Notes: generated by a model not told the origin, from the letters alone. A DNA stretch of 64,000 bases from WYZ-LMO2 sp040514265 (GCA_040514265.1 JBEVCD010000026.1:15660-79659); one strand, 5' to 3'; counted from the stretch's first letter, positions 1 through 9,178 are shown. Numbers and translations are program-made.

Positions 1-57
1 AATCCGGGCGCCTACAAGCCGCCGGCTGAGCTCAGGCAGATCTGTGGAACCTCTTAA
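1..57 (+). CDS. C-terminal end of an ABC transporter substrate-binding protein (partial)
   Basis: The first 57 bases stay open in frame 1 and end at TAA, giving 18 residues (NPGAYKPPAELRQICGTS). The short gap to livH and the four transporter genes that follow suggest that this is the tail of the periplasmic or lipoprotein binding protein (LivK-like) of the same transporter. That identity is inferred from position only, because the body of the gene lies outside the window. Confidence 0.55.
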   Translation, partial: NPGAYKPPAELRQICGTS

Positions 58-74
58 TTTTTTGAGGTGTTCCT

Positions 75-947
75 ATGCTTGACACCGTCACCTTGATCCT
101 AGTCTACACTTTTGTCTTCGGCTCTCTTTACCTCGGCATGTCCCTCGGCTTCACGATAACCACCGGTGTGCTCAGAGTCTTCAACCTCGCCTACGGAGCC
201 AGCTTTTTGATAGCAGCCTACAGCGTCTGGTTCTTCTGGAAAGACGTCGGCGTACCTTTCGCAGCATCACTCTTCTTCTGCGTGATTCCCCTGGCAATCT
301 TTGCGACCCTAACGTATTACGGGGTGATAAAGCCGTTCTTCAAAACCGAGGACTACATGCTCGCAGCGCTGATATCGGTCTTTATAATAGTCGAGGAGCT
401 GATAAACTACTTCTACCCCGAGATAGTCGGCGTGTATTTACCGACGACGGTAATAGGGGGAACCGTAAAGATCGCAGCTGCGAGCGTTCCAGGTCAGATG
501 ATCGTTACAGCAATAGCGTCGCTGCTGACGTTTCTGGTCTACGCAGTTCTGCTGATCAAGACTAAGGTGGGGTTGATAATGAGAGCCGTGAGCCAAGACG
601 TGCTAGCTTCGCGCATAACCGGCGTCAACTTCGACAGAACGTTCGTGATCTCAATGATCCTGGCATCGATACCGCCGGCGATCGTAATAATTCTGATGGC
701 TCCGGTCTGGGCGCTCAATCCGTTCATCGGATGGGAACTCTTCACTTACGCGATCATCGTAACCGTTCTCGGCGGACTCGGAAATCTGCGCGGAGCTGTG
801 ATGGCTGCATACGTTATAGGATTCGTAAACGCCGCTGTAGGTTTCGCAATCAATCCGAGAATGATGCTCTTGGCTTCGCTCGTGATAACCATAATCGTGC
901 TGCTCTTCAGACCCCGCGGACTTGCAAGGGCTGAGTCTGTGTGGTGA
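75..947 (+). CDS. livH: Branched-chain amino acid ABC transporter permease LivH-like
   Basis: A 290-residue polytopic membrane protein with about eight hydrophobic helices. It carries the LivH-type loop around residues 170-190 (AVSQDVLASRITGVN), where the permease contacts the ATPases, and VTVLGGLGNLRGAVMAAYV near the C-terminus. The ATG follows a GAGGTG ribosome-binding site. It is the first membrane subunit of a livH-livM-livG-livF operon. Liv-type importers in archaea and anaerobes also carry aromatic or other carboxylates, so the substrate is open; the CoA-transferases downstream favour a carboxylic acid. Confidence 0.9.
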   Translation: MLDTVTLILVYTFVFGSLYLGMSLGFTITTGVLRVFNLAYGASFLIAAYSVWFFWKDVGVPFAASLFFCVIPLAIFATLTYYGVIKPFFKTEDYMLAALISVFIIVEELINYFYPEIVGVYLPTTVIGGTVKIAAASVPGQMIVTAIASLLTFLVYAVLLIKTKVGLIMRAVSQDVLASRITGVNFDRTFVISMILASIPPAIVIILMAPVWALNPFIGWELFTYAIIVTVLGGLGNLRGAVMAAYVIGFVNAAVGFAINPRMMLLASLVITIIVLLFRPRGLARAESVW

Positions 948-951
948 TAAC

Positions 952-2016
952 ATGCGCTTGGAGCCGAGGAGGGGCAGGCTGATAATACATCTCGCCGGCA
1001 GGAAATTCGAGTGGACGATAGAGCCGAGGTACTGGAGAAACTCCGCGATTGGATTCCTGATCTGGCTGTCGTTGCCGGGGATCGTTTACGGAGCTTCGCT
1101 TATAGGCTTAAAACCTGTAGCCCTGCTTTCAACTCTGATCTTTGCCAACGTGATAGTGATGATATGCGTTCCGCTGACGCTCCAGATAATAGGCACCGGC
1201 AGGGTAAACTTCGGACCGCACTTCTTCGTCGCGATAGGTGGCTACGTTGCAGCTCTGCTGAGCAAGAACCTCGGGCTACCACCTTCGCTGACGCTGCTTG
1301 CAGCTTTTCTCGCGGGCTGCGGTATAGGCGCAGCCCTGAGTCCGATAACGATAATTTCGAGGGGGATATACTTCGTACTGATAACGCTGCTGCTCCCGTT
1401 CGTGCTCTGGCACATCACCTACTGGCGGTCCGACATCTTTGGCGCGGAGACGGGCATTCCTGGCGTGGAGCTCCTGGTCTCGACGGGCAACCTGATCAAC
1501 GATCTCATAGCTTACTACTACATCTCTTTCGCGATCGCGTTCCTCCTGCTGTTTTTAACAGACAGGGTTCTGAGGTCGAGGTACGGCTTCCTGATGGGAG
1601 TGATAAACGAGGACGAGGACGTGGCTGCCTCCTACGGCATAGACATCAACAGAATAAAGGTTGTCGTGTTCACGATTACAAACGGTGCAATAGCCGTAGC
1701 TGGCTGGTTCCTGGCTCACTATCAGGGTAGCTTTACCGGACCGGCCTGGCTCACACCAGCGTTCCTCATTATAATACTGCTAACAACAACGCTCGGAGGC
1801 AAGGGGGCGATCTACGGAATCGTCATCAGCGCCTACGTGATAACGGTTCTGAGGGAAGTCACCAGGAGCGTTTTCGGCGAGCTATCTACAATCGCGCTGT
1901 TCGTAATCCTGCTGCTGTTCCTCTACCTGCTCCCGGAGGGCTTCTGGGGTCTCTACAGGAAGAGGAGATACCGCGAGTACGAGCCGAGCATAAAGGTCAG
2001 GAGGGAAGTTGAATGA
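952..2016 (+). CDS. livM: Branched-chain amino acid ABC transporter permease LivM-like
   Basis: A 354-residue membrane protein and the second permease of the Liv transporter. An upstream TTG would add ten residues that overlap livH; I prefer the ATG at 952, four bases after the livH stop and preceded by GGTGAT. The LivM signature around residues 200-225 (MGVINEDEDVAASYGIDIN) and the GTFGGKG-like loop (LTTTLGGKGAIYG) are present. It overlaps livG by four bases (ATGA), which fits translational coupling. Confidence 0.9.
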   Translation: MRLEPRRGRLIIHLAGRKFEWTIEPRYWRNSAIGFLIWLSLPGIVYGASLIGLKPVALLSTLIFANVIVMICVPLTLQIIGTGRVNFGPHFFVAIGGYVAALLSKNLGLPPSLTLLAAFLAGCGIGAALSPITIISRGIYFVLITLLLPFVLWHITYWRSDIFGAETGIPGVELLVSTGNLINDLIAYYYISFAIAFLLLFLTDRVLRSRYGFLMGVINEDEDVAASYGIDINRIKVVVFTITNGAIAVAGWFLAHYQGSFTGPAWLTPAFLIIILLTTTLGGKGAIYGIVISAYVITVLREVTRSVFGELSTIALFVILLLFLYLLPEGFWGLYRKRRYREYEPSIKVRREVE

Positions 2017-2741
2017 TCAGACTCGAAAACGTCGTTAAGAGGTTCGGAGGAGTAGTCGCTGTGGACGGCGTTAGCTTCGAGGTTCGCAAGGGCGAGATAG
2101 TGGGGCTCATAGGCCCGAACGGCGCCGGAAAGACTACGCTGATAAATCTGATCTCGGGCTTCTACAAGCCAGACGAGGGGAAGATAAACTTCAACGGGTA
2201 CGACGTGACCCGGATGCCGACCTACAAAAGGGCTAAGCTGGGAATAGCGAGGACTTTCCAGAACCCGAGGCTGATACCGAACATGACGGCTCTCATGAAC
2301 GTTCTCTACGCGATACTCGGAAGCGAGAGGGGCAAGAAGCTCTCCATGACCGAAGCTTACAGCGAGGCTGTTTACTACCTCGACATAGTCGGTTTGCTGA
2401 AGAAGAGAGACGTCCTCGCAGCCGACCTGCCGATATACGAGCTCAGGCTGCTCGAACTTGCGAGAGCCCTCGCTCTGAATCCGAAGCTACTTCTGATCGA
2501 CGAAGCCATGGCGGGGTTGAATCCAGCCGAAGCTGAGAACGTGTCCAAGCTTATAGAGCGGTTGAGGGAGGAGTTCGACCTCACGATCGTGTGGGTCGAG
2601 CACGTCCTGAAGATTCTGATGAGGAGCGTCGAGAGGGTGATCGTCATGCACTACGGAAAGCTCCTCGCAGACGGAACCCCGGAGGAGGTCGTCCGCAAAC
2701 CTGAGGTTATCGAGGCTTACATAGGGGAGGAAGCCGTATGA
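2013..2741 (+). CDS. livG: Liv-type ABC transporter ATP-binding protein LivG-like
   Basis: A 242-residue ATPase subunit. Walker A is GPNGAGKTT (about residues 36-44) and Walker B is LLLIDEAMAGLNP. The stretch that should hold the ABC signature reads LPIYELRLLELARAL: the glycine of the usual LivG form (YGxxRxLEIARAL) is replaced, so the signature is degenerate. This ATPase probably pairs with LivF, which keeps an intact signature. Bases 2061-2133 are identical to 2786-2858 in livF. The start and stop overlap both neighbours by four bases. Confidence 0.9.
   Translation: MIRLENVVKRFGGVVAVDGVSFEVRKGEIVGLIGPNGAGKTTLINLISGFYKPDEGKINFNGYDVTRMPTYKRAKLGIARTFQNPRLIPNMTALMNVLYAILGSERGKKLSMTEAYSEAVYYLDIVGLLKKRDVLAADLPIYELRLLELARALALNPKLLLIDEAMAGLNPAEAENVSKLIERLREEFDLTIVWVEHVLKILMRSVERVIVMHYGKLLADGTPEEVVRKPEVIEAYIGEEAV
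2061..2133 (+). repeat. 73-bp perfect direct repeat, copy in livG
   Basis: Identical base for base to 2786-2858 in livF. It encodes the beta-strand and Walker A region (from VDGVSFEV to GPNGAGK). Similarity outside the block falls at once to ordinary paralogue level, and synonymous sites are identical inside it. This points to recent gene conversion between the two adjacent paralogues rather than protein-level conservation. Confidence 0.95.
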
Positions 2742-3442
2742 TTTCCGTCTCGGATCTCGAGGTTTGGTACGGGAAGATAAAAGCCGTGGACGGCGTTAGC
2801 TTCGAGGTTCGCAAGGGCGAGATAGTGGGGCTCATAGGCCCGAACGGCGCCGGAAAGAGCACGATAATGAACTCGATCGTCGGCGTCGTGAAGCCGAAGA
2901 GAGGTGAAATAATGTTCGAGGGTGAGAACATAATCGACGAGCCGACTCACGAGAGGATAAAGAGGGGAATAGCAATCGCTCCCGAGGGAAGGAGGCTGTT
3001 TCCATACCTGACAGTCGAGGAAAACCTGCTTATGGGGGCGATACATGGCGAGGCTTGGAAGAAGAGGATGGAAAGACTTGAGTGGGTCTACTCGATATTT
3101 CCGAGGCTCAAAGAGAGGAGAACACAGTTCGCCAGAACGATGAGCGGCGGAGAGCAGCAGATGCTTGCCATCGGCAGAGCGCTCATGAGCTCGCCGAAGC
3201 TGCTTCTCATCGACGAACCGAGCTTGGGCTTGGCTCCGAAGGTCGCGCAGGAGGTTTACAGAACTCTGCGAGGTTTGAGGGAGGAGGGCATAACCGTGCT
3301 GCTAGCCGACCAAAACGCCCGCAGAGTTCTTGAGATTAGCGACAGGGTTTACGTCGTCGAGAACGGAAAGATCGTGCTCGAAGGAGAGAGCGGTGCGCTC
3401 GCGAAAGATGAGAGGATAAGGAGGGTGTATCTGGGCTTATGA
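2738..3442 (+). CDS. livF: Liv-type ABC transporter ATP-binding protein LivF-like
   Basis: A 234-residue ATPase, the second nucleotide-binding subunit of the Liv importer. It has Walker A GPNGAGKST, an intact signature MSGGEQQMLAIGRAL and Walker B LLLIDEPSLGLAP. The length is normal for LivF. It overlaps livG and the downstream CoA-transferase by four bases each, so the transporter and the CoA-transferase genes are probably one transcript. Confidence 0.92.
   Translation: MISVSDLEVWYGKIKAVDGVSFEVRKGEIVGLIGPNGAGKSTIMNSIVGVVKPKRGEIMFEGENIIDEPTHERIKRGIAIAPEGRRLFPYLTVEENLLMGAIHGEAWKKRMERLEWVYSIFPRLKERRTQFARTMSGGEQQMLAIGRALMSSPKLLLIDEPSLGLAPKVAQEVYRTLRGLREEGITVLLADQNARRVLEISDRVYVVENGKIVLEGESGALAKDERIRRVYLGL
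2786..2858 (+). repeat. 73-bp perfect direct repeat, copy in livF
   Basis: Second copy of the block at 2061-2133, in the same reading frame of the paralogous ATPase. See that entry for the interpretation. Confidence 0.95.
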
Positions 3443-4743
3443 CGGACTATTTCGAGTTTATCGAGGAGCTGATAAGGAAGGGCGAGAAGCGGGAGCCGCC
3501 GCTGAAGGGCGTCAGAGTCGTGGAGGTGACACACTTCATCTTCGGGCCCAACATTGGAAGGATCCTAGCTCAGTTCGGTGCGGAAGTTGTGAAGGTGGAA
3601 ACACCTGGCGAGGGGGACAGGTTCAGGATTGCAGCCGTCTTCGGCAGATTTTACAAGCGAGCGAACCTTGTATACGCGCTACTGAACGCAAACAAGTACT
3701 TCGTAGCCGCCGATGCTAGGGTCGAGAGGGCTAGGAAGATAATATTCGAGCTCGCGAGGAAAGCTGACGTCTTTGTCGAGAACCTCCGAGCCGGCTTAGC
3801 GGACGCCATGGGGATAGGATATTCGCAGATAAGCAAGGTAAATCCGAAAATAATCTACGTGAGCTGCTCTGGATACGGTCAGTTCGGACCCCTCAGCAGG
3901 GCTCCGAGCTTCGACGTCGCAGCACAGGGCGTTTCGTCCGTAGCTACAAAGACCGGGTGGGAGGACGTCGACGAGTTCTACAAGCTTCCCGACTACTTCG
4001 GCGACTACCTGCCGTCGATGCTCGCGACCCTCGCTGTTCTGGCGGCGCTCCGTTACAGGGAAAAGACGGGCGTAGGACAGTACATCGACGTCTCGCAGAC
4101 GGAGTGTCTGCTCAGGTTCCTCTACGACATAACCTACTACAGCGTCACAGGCGAAGAGGTCGGAAAAACCGGCAACCTCGACCCGACGATGATACCCTCT
4201 GGCATATTCAGAACTTCCGACGGAAAGTTCGTCGCAGTGGCAGCCGTCAACTCTGAACAGCGCCGCAGGCTCGCGGAGCTTGCAGGATTCGGCGTTGATG
4301 AGGACGCGAAGTCGCAGGTGGAGAAGCTTGAAAGGTGGATAGAGTCAAAGAGCCTCGAAGAAGTACTTGAGCTGGCAAAGCAGCACGGATTTTCCGCAGC
4401 CCCCGTACTCGACGATCTGGAGGTAACCTACGACGAGTGGAGGAGAGAGAGGGGAAGCGTGGTGGAGGTAAACGACAGGCTGCTCGGCAGAGTTCTCAGC
4501 GTCGGACCGTTCGCCGTTTTTAGCGCAACTCCGGGCAGGATAAAGTGGCTCGGAAGACCCGTAGGATACCACAACAGGCTGATACTGAAGCGCTGGCTGA
4601 ATCTGAGCGACGAGATGATAGACGAGCTAGAAAAGGAGGGTGCGATCGGTTACTGGGATGAGATGCCGGGCTGCGCCCCGCCGACGACTTGGAGCGAGGA
4701 GGAGGACGAGGTCTTCAGGGGTGAGAAAGATGAGCAGGGATGA
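3439..4743 (+). CDS. Class III (CaiB/BaiF family) CoA-transferase
   Basis: A 434-residue protein of the family that moves CoA between carboxylic acids. It starts with the family opening GVRVVEVTHFIFGPNIGRIL (about residues 24-43) followed by FGAEVVKVE. SCSGYGQFGPLSRAPSFDVA (near residue 145) contains the aspartate expected to form the acyl-aspartyl anhydride. It overlaps livF by four bases and is followed by a second, divergent family member, so the pair may be a heteromeric transferase acting on the imported acid. The acid itself cannot be read from sequence. Confidence 0.88.
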   Translation: MTDYFEFIEELIRKGEKREPPLKGVRVVEVTHFIFGPNIGRILAQFGAEVVKVETPGEGDRFRIAAVFGRFYKRANLVYALLNANKYFVAADARVERARKIIFELARKADVFVENLRAGLADAMGIGYSQISKVNPKIIYVSCSGYGQFGPLSRAPSFDVAAQGVSSVATKTGWEDVDEFYKLPDYFGDYLPSMLATLAVLAALRYREKTGVGQYIDVSQTECLLRFLYDITYYSVTGEEVGKTGNLDPTMIPSGIFRTSDGKFVAVAAVNSEQRRRLAELAGFGVDEDAKSQVEKLERWIESKSLEEVLELAKQHGFSAAPVLDDLEVTYDEWRRERGSVVEVNDRLLGRVLSVGPFAVFSATPGRIKWLGRPVGYHNRLILKRWLNLSDEMIDELEKEGAIGYWDEMPGCAPPTTWSEEEDEVFRGEKDEQG

Positions 4744-5944
4744 AGCCCTGATGAGACTGTTCAGCGAAGACGAGAAGCCCCTCGCACTCGAAGACATCAT
4801 AGTCGCAGAGGTGAGTGGTGAGAACTTCGCAGGAGCAATTGCAGCCGCTCTGCTTGCCGAACTGGGTGCTAAGGTCTACCGCATAGAGATCGGAGACGAA
4901 GCCAGGGAGATCACACCCTTCGGCGTGAAGGTGAACGGCGTCGGCATACCGTTCTTCGTCGAAAGCAGAAACAAGGAGTTCGTGGAGTTCGGAGAGGAGG
5001 CAAGGGAAATTCTGTTCAAAGCCGACGTAGTGATAGACGCCACACCTCCGGGCTACCTCGACGAGCTCGGAATGGGTTACAGGCAGATATCGGAGAAAAA
5101 CGAGAAAGTGATATACGTTGCGATATCACCTTACGGGCACTTCACAGCCAAAGCGAGGGAGTTTCGCAACGTCCCGGACAGCGACATCGCAGCCCAAGCG
5201 TACAACGGCTATCCGACGCTGATAGGGAACCCGTACCTCACCGGAAAGCACTCTTACCCGCTGAGGGCTGGAATCTGGGCTGCTTGGATTCAGGCTGGTG
5301 TAAACGCCGCCGTAGCAGCGTTGATTGCCTTGATAGAGAGGGACAGGAGCGGTAAGGGACAGTTCGTCGACATAGCCACGCACGACGCCTTGGCAGTGAT
5401 AAACCTGTTTCCCGTGGTCGTCGGGTTCCTCTTCGATAAGCCGCGGGGACGTTTCGGAACGATCGACTACGTCATCTACCCCTTCGGCTACTACCGCTGC
5501 AGGGACGGCTACGTAGCCATAGCGACGCCGACAGATGCGGATTTCAGGGCTCTGCTCAAGATTGTAGGTCGGTGGGACTTGGAGCCGGACTGGAGGTACA
5601 GCCTCGACCGCATATCTGACGACCTCGAAAGGATCAGGGAACTCGACGAGGAGCTGAACAAAACGCTTCAGAAGTTTACCGTAGCCGAACTCGTGAAGAG
5701 GGCGAGGAAGGTCAGGAGAGGAATATTCACGAGATACTTACGACGCTTCCTCGGTGAGCCTGTCATAGTAAAGCTCAACACTCTCAGAGAGATGCTCGAA
5801 GACAAACACTGGTGGATAAGAAGGGCGCTTGTTAAGGTAAAGGTCGGCGACAGGGAAGTTGTGGTACCGGGGGTGCCGTTCAAGATGTCCGAAACGCCGC
5901 CCCGCATACTCAAGTTCGTGAAAGGTGAAATTGAAAAAAAATAA
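4730..5944 (+). CDS. Class III (CaiB/BaiF family) CoA-transferase, divergent second subunit
   Basis: A 404-residue protein. The chosen ATG at 4730 overlaps the upstream gene by 14 bases and has GGGGTGAGA in front; the longer open frame would begin inside the previous gene with an arginine-rich, unrelated N-terminus. Family features are weaker but present: AAALLAELGAKVYRIEIG, MGYRQISEKNEKVIYVAISP, and a conserved aspartate in NVPDSDIAAQAYNG. It shares order and overall layout with the gene before it, so a two-subunit enzyme is likely (inference). Confidence 0.82.
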   Translation: MSRDEALMRLFSEDEKPLALEDIIVAEVSGENFAGAIAAALLAELGAKVYRIEIGDEAREITPFGVKVNGVGIPFFVESRNKEFVEFGEEAREILFKADVVIDATPPGYLDELGMGYRQISEKNEKVIYVAISPYGHFTAKAREFRNVPDSDIAAQAYNGYPTLIGNPYLTGKHSYPLRAGIWAAWIQAGVNAAVAALIALIERDRSGKGQFVDIATHDALAVINLFPVVVGFLFDKPRGRFGTIDYVIYPFGYYRCRDGYVAIATPTDADFRALLKIVGRWDLEPDWRYSLDRISDDLERIRELDEELNKTLQKFTVAELVKRARKVRRGIFTRYLRRFLGEPVIVKLNTLREMLEDKHWWIRRALVKVKVGDREVVVPGVPFKMSETPPRILKFVKGEIEKK

Positions 5945-5978
5945 AAACTGACGAAGCAACCAGAGAGCGGTGGTGGAA

Positions 5979-6929
5979 ATGATTAGCGTGAACGAGCTGG
6001 CTCTGGATATAGTCGAGGACATGCTCGACATGGAGGAAGATCTGAGGATAGAGTCGAAGAAGCTCGAAAACGGAGCCACGGTTATCGACTGCGGAGTTAA
6101 CGTGCTCGGGAGCTACGAAGCCGGAATTTACTACACCCTCGTCTGTATGGGTGGACTGGCGAACGTCGAGATAGTGGTGGACGAGATAAACGGCGTACCC
6201 TTCGCCTTCATAAGCGAGTATACCGACCATCCGGCGATTGCCTGTCTCGGAAGCCAGAAAGCCGGCTGGGCTATAAAGGTAGACGACTACTTCGCGATGG
6301 GCAGTGGTCCGGCGAGAGCACTCGCCCTAAAGCCCAAGAAGACCTACGAGCTGATAGAGTACGAGGACGACGCCGACGTGGCGGTAATAGCTCTCGAAGC
6401 CAGCAAGCTTCCAGACGAGAAAGTCATCGACTACATAGCGAAGGAGTGTGAAGTTGACGCCGAGGACGTCTACGCCCTCGTAGCCCCGACGGCTTCGCTG
6501 GTTGGAAGCGTTCAGATATCGGGCAGAATAGTCGAGACCGCGATATACAAGATGACGGAGATAGGTTACGACCCGAAGCTGATCATAAGCGGAGCCGGTC
6601 GCTGTCCGATAGCGCCGATACTCGAAAACGATCTGAAGGCGATGGGTGCGACGAACGACAGCATGATGTACTACGGTAGTGTCTTCCTGACCGTTAAGAA
6701 GTACGACGAGATACTGAAGAATGTCCCGAGCTGCACGAGCAGAGACTACGGAAAGCCGTTCTACGAGATATTCAAGGCTGCGAACTACGACTTCTACAAG
6801 ATCGACCCGCACCTCTTCGCACCGGCTCTGATAGCCGTCAACGACGTTTCGAGCGGTAAGACCTACATCCACGGAAAGCTGAACGCCGAAGTCTTATTCA
6901 AGTCATACCAGCTGGTTTTTGAAGAGTAA
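5979..6929 (+). CDS. mch: Methenyltetrahydromethanopterin cyclohydrolase
   Basis: A 316-residue cytoplasmic enzyme that interconverts 5,10-methenyl-H4MPT and 5-formyl-H4MPT in the C1 branch of methanogens and Archaeoglobales. Recognised from the N-terminal VNELALDIVEDMLDME, GCGVNVLGSYEAG-like segment, YFAMGSGPARALALK and the central PTASLVGSVQISGRIVE. An in-frame GTG nine bases upstream exists, but the ATG at 5979 follows GGTGGTG. The gene stands alone after the CoA-transferases and carries no frameshift, unlike the decayed genes immediately downstream. Confidence 0.96.
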   Translation: MISVNELALDIVEDMLDMEEDLRIESKKLENGATVIDCGVNVLGSYEAGIYYTLVCMGGLANVEIVVDEINGVPFAFISEYTDHPAIACLGSQKAGWAIKVDDYFAMGSGPARALALKPKKTYELIEYEDDADVAVIALEASKLPDEKVIDYIAKECEVDAEDVYALVAPTASLVGSVQISGRIVETAIYKMTEIGYDPKLIISGAGRCPIAPILENDLKAMGATNDSMMYYGSVFLTVKKYDEILKNVPSCTSRDYGKPFYEIFKAANYDFYKIDPHLFAPALIAVNDVSSGKTYIHGKLNAEVLFKSYQLVFEE

Positions 6930-7079
6930 CCCCCTCCACATTTTTTGTGCGCTGCACGACTCAGCGGCGGAAAGCTCTCTCGAAGATCCTACGACACCTT
7001 CGGTGTTCGCTGGTAAGTAGCCCTCGAAGTCGACCCGTTTTGTGCTCGAAATGCAGGAACAGCGGCGACGAAGCCCGTG

Positions 7080-8411
7080 GAGGTGCTTAACGGCGACGAT
7101 GAGATTCGTGAAACTACTACGTTTTTTCGCATTTCAGGTGTGACGAGCAGATGTGGGACTTCGAAGGGAAGGAATCGGACGTCCATGTTGTTAGAAAGCT
7201 TCTTTCCAGCTATCATGACTTTTCAGCTCGAAACAGCTTGGAAAGGACTTCAGGCTCACGATGAGAGTTCCGAATCCAGAGGTGGAAAAGGAAGAGGCAA
7301 AGCTTCTCGCAGAAACTCTCGAAATGATTCCACGCAGCTACGACTATGCCAGAAGTTTGGGGCTCGAGCATCCACCAATCTTTGAAGTAATTTTGCCAAT
7401 GACGAGGAGCTCTGAGGAGCTGATGAAAGTTCACAGCTTTTACAGGGATTTTGTCGCTGGCAAAGGTCGATTTGAGCTCATGGGTGAGAGGATTTCAGAC
7501 TGGCTGGGTGATTTTTTACCTGAAGAGATATCTGTCATCCCTCTTTTCGAAGACAGGGAATCGCTGATGAGGGCTGCAGAGATAGCTCGTGAGTATGCAG
7601 AGTGGGCAGGAATGGACAGCATGAGAGTTTTTCTTGCAAGATCCGACCCTGCTATGAACTACGGGTTTGTAGCTGCGACAGTTAAAAAAGCTCTTTTCGA
7701 CCTCTCCCAGCTTGAAATTTCCACATTCTTGGAGTTGGTTCGTGCCCCTTCAGGGGAGGGCTTTCGCCTAAGAACCTCAGCGTTCTGGACGAGTTTCCGT
7801 CAGTCTACACCTTCACTGCTCAATCAGCTTTCAAATACGACCACGAGTTTGGAGAGGTGAGAAGGGCAATAAGAAGGATAAAGGCTGAGAGGGGGAGAGC
7901 GGATTATGTTGATGAAAGACACATTCAGGTGGCTGACAAGCTTAAGGAGAGCTACAGGAAGGGAGTTGAAAGGGTTGCATGGATTGCCAATCAAATTTCT
8001 CCCAAAATACCCCGCAGGAGGATGAGGAAGCTTCACGCTGGACTCTTCGGATATTCGAGGGGAGAGGGGATAAAGCTGCCGAGAGCCATAGCGTACTGTG
8101 CGAGCCTGTATTCTATTGGTCTGCCACCTGAGATACTCGGAATTGCGGAGATGACGGATAAGGACTACGAGGCAGTATGCGAGGTCTTCAGGAGCTTTGA
8201 TGAGATGATGCAGTCTGCAATGAGGCTTTTCAACCCAGAAGTTCTGAAAATTGTTGACGTTTCAGCCGACTTCGAAAGGGCAAAGGAGCTTTTCGGCTAC
8301 GAGCCAGATGAGAGGCATCTGGCAAAGACCAGCGAGATAATAAGGCAGATGGATGGAGATGTGAAAAATCTGATTGTTGAGGCAGGAGTTTTGAGGGGTT
8401 TTCTGGGGTAA
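7080..8411 (+). pseudogene. ppcA: Broken archaeal-type phosphoenolpyruvate carboxylase
   Basis: Four collinear pieces in changing frames read as one archaeal PEPC: EVLNGDDEIRE, then YVFSHFRCDEQMWDFEGKE and VVRKLLSSYHDF, then RVPNPEVEKEEAKLLAETLE through FEDRESLMRAAEIAREYAEW, then GVGSCPFRGGLSPKNL through the C-terminus to 8411. Frame changes fall near 7123, 7240 and 7722. The expected N-terminus (STQHPDN-type motif) cannot be found upstream of 7080. The enzyme would carboxylate PEP to oxaloacetate; no functional protein is expected from this copy unless the shifts are sequencing errors. Confidence 0.88.
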
Positions 8412-8412
8412 A

Positions 8413-9173
8413 TTAAAATCCAAACAACTCCCTCTTTAACTCATAAAAGCTCTCTTTTATGCACTCCCTTATTCGCTCCATCAGCTTCAGAATGAAGAAG
8501 ATGTTGTAATATGTTGCTAAGCGGAGGTAAAGCAGCTCATTTGCCTTGTAGAGATGCCTGAGGTAGGCTCTGGAGTCCTGGCACACTAAGCAGTTACAGC
8601 TTCTGTCAACAGGCTTTGTATCCATTAGAATTTTTTATGTTGTTCAGCATGTCCTGCTTGCTCTTGCCCAGAGAACTGCCAATGCCGTATCCTGCAAAAT
8701 CTCAGCTGTGAATTTCGCGGTGCGTGCGGTCTAAAGCCCTCGCAGCGAATATGATGTCGAATCCGAGGTTGGACCGGATTTCCATTGACTTTCTCTCATT
8801 CTTTCCTTCAGCTTCTCTTCTCTCAGCCCCTCAAGAAAGATGTTGTTGGCAATCTTTCCCACACCGTGCTCCATACTAAAGCACAAAGAAAAGGCCTGAA
8901 ACCCTCCAGAATCCGTGACAATTGGGCCATCGAAGTTCATGAATTTGTGAAGCCCTCCAAGCTCCCTGATCAGCTCATCACCTGGCCTCAGGTGGAGGTG
9001 GTAGGTGTTGGCAAGGATTACCTCAACACCCATTTCCTTAAGGTCTCTGTTGTTCAGACCCCTTATTGCTCCAAGAGTGGCAACGGGAATAAATACGGGA
9101 GTTTTAAAGCTTCCATGTTTTAACCTCTCCAACCCGCATTCTATCGAGCTGATGCTTTATCTTGAACTTAATT
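8413..9173 (-). pseudogene. tgt: Broken bacterial-type queuine tRNA-ribosyltransferase
   Basis: Reading leftward: FKIKHQ, frameshift near 9133, FKTPVFIPVATLGAIRG, VILANTYHLHLRPGDELI, IVTDSGGFQAFSL, MEHGVGKIANNIFLEG, frameshift near 8793, SMEIRSNLGFDIIFA, a jump to ALDRTHRE, a stop, then DFAGYGIGSSLGKSKQDM, another jump, and the zinc-site tail CNCLVCQDSRAYLRHLYKAN. The total span is about 250 codons against roughly 370-400 for the family, so the active-site FDEC region and most of the C-terminal half are deleted. The LRPG and HGVGKI signatures resemble bacterial-type Tgt rather than archaeosine TGT. Confidence 0.85.
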
Positions 9174-9178
9174 CCGAG

